Shown here: piece after piece, positions 32,412 to 43,379 of the stretch
How positions within the stretch are numbered: the stretch's first letter is position 1
How the letters are laid out: each line of letters starts with the position of its first letter
From: Russula earlei
Lineage: Eukaryota > Basidiomycota > Agaricomycetes > Russulales > Russulaceae
Reading direction: 5' to 3'
NCBI GenBank assembly: GCA_025769875.1
Contig: JAGFNK010000439.1
Coordinates: 1-43,379 of the forward strand
Length of the DNA stretch: 43,379 nucleotides
Notes under the pieces: model-generated
The model's database searches: none
Told to the model about the DNA's origin: nothing
What the model saw: only the letters and a program-made list of their open reading frames with translations
Made by a program: the position numbers and the translations under genes

Positions 32412-33783
32412 TCACCGTAGACTCGCGGACATGCCCGGGTTGGGTCGTGCACTCGGCGGCCGCGGAGAGCCGTTTGAGACACCGTTTGCAGGAGGGACGG
32501 AGGGCCGAGAGGCATTAAGGCGCTGAAGGGTCTTCATAGGGAATTTGGTCCTAATATGAATAGGGCATCAGCGTCGCGAGGCTCGTAGGCAAGATTCGCA
32601 AGTCCGCACCTGCAGGTCGAGCATACGGGCACGGGGGAACAGAATACTACATCGTGATCCTGAGATGAATACGCCGGTGTTGAACGAACGGGTAAACGTA
32701 CTGGACAGACAAACGGAGCAGACGAATCCAATGTCGACGATGTTCTTATGACAGAAACATGCAGCTCGAAAATCGACCTTTTCTTGCCGGGGAACGGCTA
32801 TGATGTGCCGCAAGGAGGGAGGCGGAAGAAAGGACATCTGATGAAAGGGACGGGGGTTTACGTGCTACATTCCAGGCTGTAGACACTGAGAGAACATACC
32901 ATAAGGTATTGCAACAACGCATCACGTCGCTCTAGATATATGTAAGATCCTCCTGTCAAATGCGCGGCCTGCTGAAGGAAAACCGTTTCTTCCCCGAAGA
33001 CTTTGCAAACGTCGATAGTAACTTTCTAACAGTCCTAGAGCATCAGATGGCCTGCGTGACCTTGTCAGACCTGACAGCACGTACCAATTTCTGGGCAGAA
33101 AAGATGGAATTCATGACAGGAATGTACGAGGCAGAGAGATCGGGTGAGACGGAAAGGATTAGGATGCGTGGATCAGTGGAGACCATAGTCTCGTCGGCCA
33201 CGCTTCCGAGCGATGGATGGGCAAGACGGTTGATAACTGACTCGGTGTAATCAGATGCGTCAAAGCAGTGAGTCGAGGATCTTACAGCATAGTGCTTTTG
33301 TCAGTGCCCCAACCAAAGCAACAGGTGCTGGAGGGTTGTCAATGGTTGAGCGAACTGAGAGGAGCTCACAACGCACGTTCGTCCTTCAGACCTTCGATAA
33401 GATTTAACTCCTTTTGTATGTTTTTGGCGACAACCGAGTCCATTACCTTGAATGGACGGTAGGAGTTGGCGTCAGCAGGTGGGTCATTCCCGTTTGCTGA
33501 GCCAGCGTCTAGGGAGGAGGAGTAGAGCATCGAGCTGGAAATACATCAGCCGCGCGCGGTTTGCTTGTTTGTTGTAGAGCGCGGCGCACCTCTTCCCGGG
33601 GAGTGCACCGAAGACTGCCAACGTGTTTTCGTGCTTGGATGCGATGTGTGAATTGAGGAAAGTGAGGACGTGAGAGAGGAACGTTTGAAAGGACAAAGGT
33701 TGTGAGTTGGCGGACTGCGCGGATAAATGCCATTGCGAGGGTGACAAGTCGATGATGAGGGACAGATGAGACGAGCCGTCCAT
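32412..33783 (-). CDS. TFB4: TFIIH core subunit Tfb4 (p34)
   Basis: Structural subunit of the general transcription and nucleotide-excision-repair factor TFIIH (nucleus). Eight exons: 33590-33783, 33377-33534, 33286-33327, 33085-33236, 32901-33025, 32702-32837, 32610-32646 and 32412-32550. Motifs in order: a von Willebrand A-like start (SSHLSLIIDLSPSQW, FLSHVLTFLNSHIASKHENT), ALCFINRLAHPS, DPRILILSVSPDLSASYIPVMN, KVTIDVCKVFGEETVFLQQA, LLQYLM, PRQEKVDFRAACFCHKNIVD, then a Cys-rich zinc finger (IGFVCSVCLSIFC, PVPVCSTCRTKFP) and KTLQRL. Exon 5 (32901-33025) is 125 nt, one base short, with a stop in frame just after LTGGSY, while the conserved end continues in the next frame. Corrected length is about 327 residues, normal for the family. 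Divergent from CHD1. Confidence 0.9.
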
Positions 33784-34573
33784 GAGACCGATCGTTCGCT
33801 CGATGATGGACGTGGGCGTGTCGACGAAACAAACCTGAGAGGGTCGATGCACACCACACCACACACGTGTCCGTTCCACAACCCTGCTCGGTTAACGTCC
33901 GACATTGACGCACAGCCCGCAGCCACAGACAGCCTACGGTATGATCCGGTGTGTCGGACGACGGCATGTTTCTCATTTGGACCAGATAACAAAGAGTACG
34001 GTAATAAAAACGACGACACGGGGCTGCGAGTGAGGGCACGGGCACCTAACCGTCGTCGTGGTCACACGGAATGGACCCGGGTGAGAAGCGCTATCGTGTG
34101 CGCCATGAGGTCGGCTGGAGTGATGATGATGGCACGGCACGCCTTGGTGGTGGGGCAGTTGGGCTATGCCAGCTAATTCCGGCCAAGGAACGCGCCAATC
34201 GACACCTTGTCTCGCTCTCAATGTAGGGGGGCTGGCGACGGCATCACCAAGTGACCCGAGAGGCCGTCCGTAGAAGAATAGATAAGAGCCCCGAGGCGAT
34301 GTCACAACATGCTGACCACACGCGCTGATGATGGCACCGTCGGCGAGAACGACAACAAGCGCACGGTCCCGTGAACCTTGTGTTTCGTCCGTAAAAAAAG
34401 TACAAGAAAATGGGGAAAAATAATAAGAATAAAAGGGTGCTCGCTGATGTCCCGGAAGGGTGAGACGGGGTCGGATCGTTGGCCTTCAGTGAGCAAATTC
34501 GTGCCCAGGATGCTTTTTTCGGAGTTCGTCACGGGCGGTGACGAACAAACACTGGCCGGCGTTGCCCGTAGCG
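33784..34573. promoter_or_regulatory. Divergent promoter region of TFB4 and CHD1
   Basis: 790 bp between the two start codons. No convincing ORF; short frames on both strands lack motifs. I recognise no specific binding site. Confidence 0.5.
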
Positions 34574-39950
<5,377 letters not shown>

Positions 39951-40902
39951 CCATGGCCGCATGATGAGTGTCGTCGATATTTGCTTTGCCTGTCTTGTCG
40001 TATGTTTTAGTTATAGTCCTCTGAGCGCATTTCCGGTTCGCCTTACTGAAGTACTCTATAATATTTCTGAATCGTTTACCCAGTTGTACGCGCGACCATA
40101 AATTTGTGATTGCCATGTCTTTTGCAGTACTATTGCTATTGTCCCCATTCGGCCTCGGCTATAATATCACCACATTGTTCGAATCGGACTGACAAGGAAG
40201 AGAAGGCAACCGCAATATCGCCAGGACTACTGACCCAGCTGCACGACGTCAGAGTGTCAATCGCGTACTACCATTTCGACACAGCCCCGCATAATTGCCT
40301 CACTCGATGAGACAATTCCGCCAGCGCCAGAGAGGCTAAATTACCATTTTTCCATCCTGCTACGCCACAGAACTTGAAATTATTAGCAGTCGACTCATCC
40401 TTCTTGCCCATCGTGAAAGGCTCACACTCTCCCCCATAATTCGTCCATGCATCCATCATATGGCCATCTGCCATAACACAACCCCCTCTTGTCATGATGG
40501 CCATTCAAGACGCTGGCTTGGATGTTGCGGATGCCCCATGAACAAAGTCTCGTGGCACCATGCGTCATTGAATGTTCTGATTTTCCCACAAGGTGTGAGA
40601 AATCAGAACTTCCCGATGGTATACTCTCAAAGGCGTTCGGAACAATGCCAAGTTTGTCATGAATTCAATGATAGGCTCGAACAGCTCGCGAGATAACGCT
40701 ATCGGGAAACTTGCTCCAGCGCCAGGTACTCGTCATCACGTGGGTCTACCTTAAAACTCCCATGCAATATGACATATTCATCCCGCTTGTCAAATATCAG
40801 CCCCTGCCATTTTCGTTATCGCGGGAGGTGCACCTATAAGGTCGATACGGATATTGGGCCGACGCCGTGTCAATCATTCGACCCTCCACGACTGTCGTCG
40901 AA
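39951..40902 (+). other. Intergenic, no gene recognised
   Basis: About 950 bp between CHD1 and the copper ATPase. It should hold the CHD1 3' UTR and the ATPase promoter. Short ORFs (up to 78 codons) lack motifs. No copper-response element could be assigned with confidence. Confidence 0.5.
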
Positions 40903-43379
40903 ATGGACGAGCCGCTTCATATCACGATCTCCGTCGGCGGGATGACTTGTGTTTCATGTTCCTCCACCATCGCCCGATTGCTCTCTGAACAAGACGGCGT
41001 CACAAACGTCTCGGTCAACCTCATCGGAAATTCCGCATCCTTAGATGTGGAGAGCAAGGAGCTGATTACAAGAGCGCAGGAAATTATCGAATCCGCCGGA
41101 TACGAAGCATCGGTGGTTAGCGTGGAGTCTGTCAAGGTAATGCCGGATGACATGGAGATCGTCCAGAGGCAACGTACTGTTGCCCTGCGTATAGAGGGCA
41201 TGTTCTGCGAGTAAGCCGTCATGATGGAATATTTCGCGCAAACGGGCACTAAGTACTCCTTAGCCTTTGTCCTCAAAGGGTGACCCAATGTCTCGACAAG
41301 ATGAGTCATATCAAGCGCGTAGAGCCACCAACGCTCCAGGATCCCATCCTTCATCTCAGCTATGAACCGTCCCCGCCTTTCTTCACCTTACGTGACGTTG
41401 TCTCCGCAATCTCGCTCTCCAGCAGCCCGCCTTTCACGGTCACGGTCCATAAACCCCCTTCCCTCGAGGACCGCACTCGGTCTTTACAGGCCAAGGAGAA
41501 AAGAAGTCTCCTGTATCGTGTCGTGTTTTCTGTCGTTGTCGCGATCCCCACTTTCGTCATCGGAATCGTCTTCATGAGTCTGGTTCCGTCCAAGAATCCT
41601 ACCAAAATGTTTCTCATGGAGCCGATGTGGGTGGGCAACGCGTCACGTATCCAATGGTCGCTGTTCTTCCTGGCCACACCCGTGATGTTCTACAGCGCCG
41701 CGTATTTCCACGGGCGGAGCTTGAAAGAAATACGGGTCTTGTGGAAAAGGGGAAGTCGCACGCCCGTATGGAAACGGTTTCTTCGCTTCGGAAGCATGAA
41801 CTTGCTGGTATGCACGTCCTTTTCCACCCCGTCCACTAGCTCAAGTCACTTCGGTATTATAGGCATCTTCCGGGGTCTCCGTGGCGTATGTCTCGTCCAT
41901 AGTCCTGCTTGCTCTCGCGGCCGCGACATCACCATCCCCCATCAATCGCGGCGATACGACGACATATTTCGATTCGGTGGTCTTCCTAACGGTGATGCTT
42001 CTCATAGGTATGCCCATTGAGTCTCATAACATGTGGTCTAACGATCCCTCCTCCAGGCCGGTACATAGAAGTTTACTGCACGAGCCGCACGAGAGATGCT
42101 GTTACCAGCCTCGCGCAACTGAAGCCGTCTGAAGCGCTCGTTATGTGTTTGGCAGCCAAGACAAGCCCGGCTGCCAACTTTGGCGGCGTGGACGAGGATA
42201 TAGAAATGGGAAAGACAGACACAGAGGCGGAAGGTCGACCTTCGGAAAATGGTTTCAGAGTACAGAAAGTCCAGGTGGATCTCTTGGAAATGGGCGACGT
42301 CGTTCGGGTCTCAACTGGTTCAACCCCCCCAATGGATGGCGTAGTTGTCTCTAGCCATTCACTGTTCGACGAGAGCTCCGTGACGGGGGAATCCAAACCA
42401 ATCAAGAAAATGCCCGGTGATCATGTATTCCTGGGCACGATCAACATCGGGCCGGCTGTAGATGTAAGAATAGATGTAGCGGAGGGAAAGAATATGTCAG
42501 TTTCGCCCTCCATTCCGAAGCGCGATTTTCACAAGGATGTAGGCTTGATCATATCATCGATGTAGTCCGGGACAGTAGAACAAAACGAGCACCTATCGAG
42601 CGCCTCGCAAACATCTTGACGGGCTACTTCGTTCCGGTCATTACGCTACTTGCTCTCCTTACATGGATCATATGGGCCAGTCTAGGATTGTGTGGCGAAT
42701 TGCCACGCAGTTACCTTGACAAAGATATAGGGGGGTGGGCGTAAGTCTCGGCCTTCGTGCGTAGAACGGCTCGTTAATCTCTCCACACTAGTGGCGTGGT
42801 CCCTCGAGTTCGCCATTGCTGTCTTTGTCGTGGCATGTCCATGCGGCATCGGACTCGCAGCCCCAACGGCTCTTCTCGTTGGCGTTGGCATCGCAGCGAA
42901 GTACGGAATTTTGGCTTGCGGGGGAGGTGAAGCATTCCAAGAGACAGCACAGCTCGATGCCATCATCTTTGATAAGACGGGAACACTAACGGTGGGTGGC
43001 CAGCCGGCAGTCACCGACAGCAAGGACTTGTGTGACGGGAGCTCATGGAGACGTGATTTCGTGCTCGGATTGGCAGCCGAGCTCGAGGCGTCCAGCTCCC
43101 ATCCCCTCGCCGCCGCCATTCGCTCATATTGCGAGAGCAACAACGCCGTTGTTCACGCGGCTAGCTCTGTGAAGAAGAAACGCCGGGACGGGGACTCAAG
43201 GCGGTGTTCAAGGATGTGGGATACTCGGCGATCATCGGAAATGAAGCGTGGATAGTGGAGCATGGGGCCAGCATTCCCGTGGAATTTGCCGATTGCCTTG
43301 AGTCTTGGAAATCGGATGGGAAAAGTGTCGTATTCCTCGCCGTCCGTCATGACGATACCAGCGGAGCAGACGAAACCAG
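40903..43379 (+). CDS. CCC2: Copper-transporting P1B-type ATPase (Ccc2 type), 3' end outside window, two frame breaks
   Basis: Pumps copper into the secretory pathway, supplying multicopper oxidases, usually from the trans-Golgi. Exons seen: 40903-41210, 41264-41807, 41863-42007, 42057-42495, 42543-42740 and 42792 to the window end. The ATG at 40903 is the first in frame. Two heavy-metal domains: GGMTCVSC (Cys 16 and 19) and MFCDLCP (Cys 102 and 105). Membrane helices follow (VVFSVVVAIPTFVIGIVF; FFLATPVMFYSAAYF; VAYVSSIVLLALAAA). Then VFLTVMLLIGRYIE, the actuator motif SSVTGESKP, FVPVITLLALLTWIIW, the ion-channel motif VACPCGIGLAAPTA, the phosphorylation motif FDKTGTLT and SSHPLA. The exon beginning at 42792 is one base out of frame, and near 43170 a base is missing: PGRGLKAVF and IVEHG continue in another frame. 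The rest of the N domain and the C terminus lie outside. Confidence 0.92.

Noticed and set aside
31622..32420. Two plus-strand ORFs (122 and 125 codons) as possible genes
   Set aside because: No recognisable motif and no splice structure; the region is better explained as 3' flanks of TASP1 and TFB4.
32960..33250. 96-codon plus-strand ORF
   Set aside because: It is antisense to the TFB4 exons that carry clear Tfb4 motifs.
32410..33783. TFB4 ending at the TGA at 32534-32536 without the last intron
   Set aside because: Splicing 32551-32609 gives CSTCRTKFP and KTLQRL, the family's normal C terminus, so the longer version ending at 32412 is preferred.
29667..34573. A functional cluster of TASP1, TFB4 and CHD1
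   Set aside because: All are nuclear housekeeping-type genes, but nothing in the sequence beyond proximity links them.
40170..40195. GTTCGAATC, resembling a tRNA T-loop/B box
   Set aside because: No acceptor stem, D arm or A box could be placed around it.

Overview
The window is a gene-dense piece of a filamentous fungal nuclear genome, most likely a basidiomycete of the class Agaricomycetes. The evidence is many short spliceosomal introns (about 45-75 nt, GT-AG with occasional GC-AG), genes packed on both strands, and several protein families I know mainly from mushroom-forming fungi (the small four-helix membrane protein at 12863-13511, the two-module type I membrane protein at 14097-16024, and the large lysine-rich protein at 16483-19704). 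Order and genus cannot be fixed from this sequence alone. All exon structures were worked out by hand from splice sites, reading frame and remembered family motifs. Exon lengths were checked for phase.

Layout, left to right. 1-2854 (+) is the 3' part of a gene of about 31 nearly identical 90-bp ankyrin units, cut by the window edge. 2855-4511 is non-coding and holds an old, degenerate 283-bp duplication. MRI1 (4512-6008, -) and a bZIP factor (6180-6824, +) share a 171-bp divergent promoter. An unrecognised protein (8007-9642, +) and an Ap4A phosphorylase (11014-12558, -) converge on a 1.4-kb gap. Two more minus-strand genes follow: the small membrane protein and the two-module membrane receptor-like protein. 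Divergent from the latter is the 11-exon gene 16483-19704, whose C terminus resembles the HicA fold. Next come a Gyp1/TBC1D22-type Rab GAP (20019-22274, +), a Nup2/Nup50 nucleoporin (22507-25074, -), an Spt23/Mga2 membrane-bound transcription factor (25587-29491, +), a Taspase-1-like threonine peptidase (29667-31621, +), the TFIIH subunit Tfb4 (32412-33783, -), the CHD1 chromatin remodeller (34574-39950, +) and a copper P-type ATPase cut by the right edge (40903-43379, +).

Most genes are housekeeping genes (methionine salvage, Ap4A turnover, Rab GTPase control, nuclear transport, fatty-acid/hypoxia regulation, transcription/repair, chromatin, copper transport). They show no pathway cluster. 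No transposon, tRNA, rRNA or CRISPR-like array was seen.

The most important observation is that at least five conserved genes (APA, TFB4, CHD1, CCC2, probably MRI1, possibly the 14097-16024 gene) carry single-base indels, mostly doubled G or C bases. These break the frame, while the conserved protein continues in the neighbouring frame. The likeliest cause is base-calling or assembly error, but allele decay has not been excluded. The best candidates for new biology are the HicA-like domain of the 16483-19704 protein and the recently amplified 30-residue ankyrin array.
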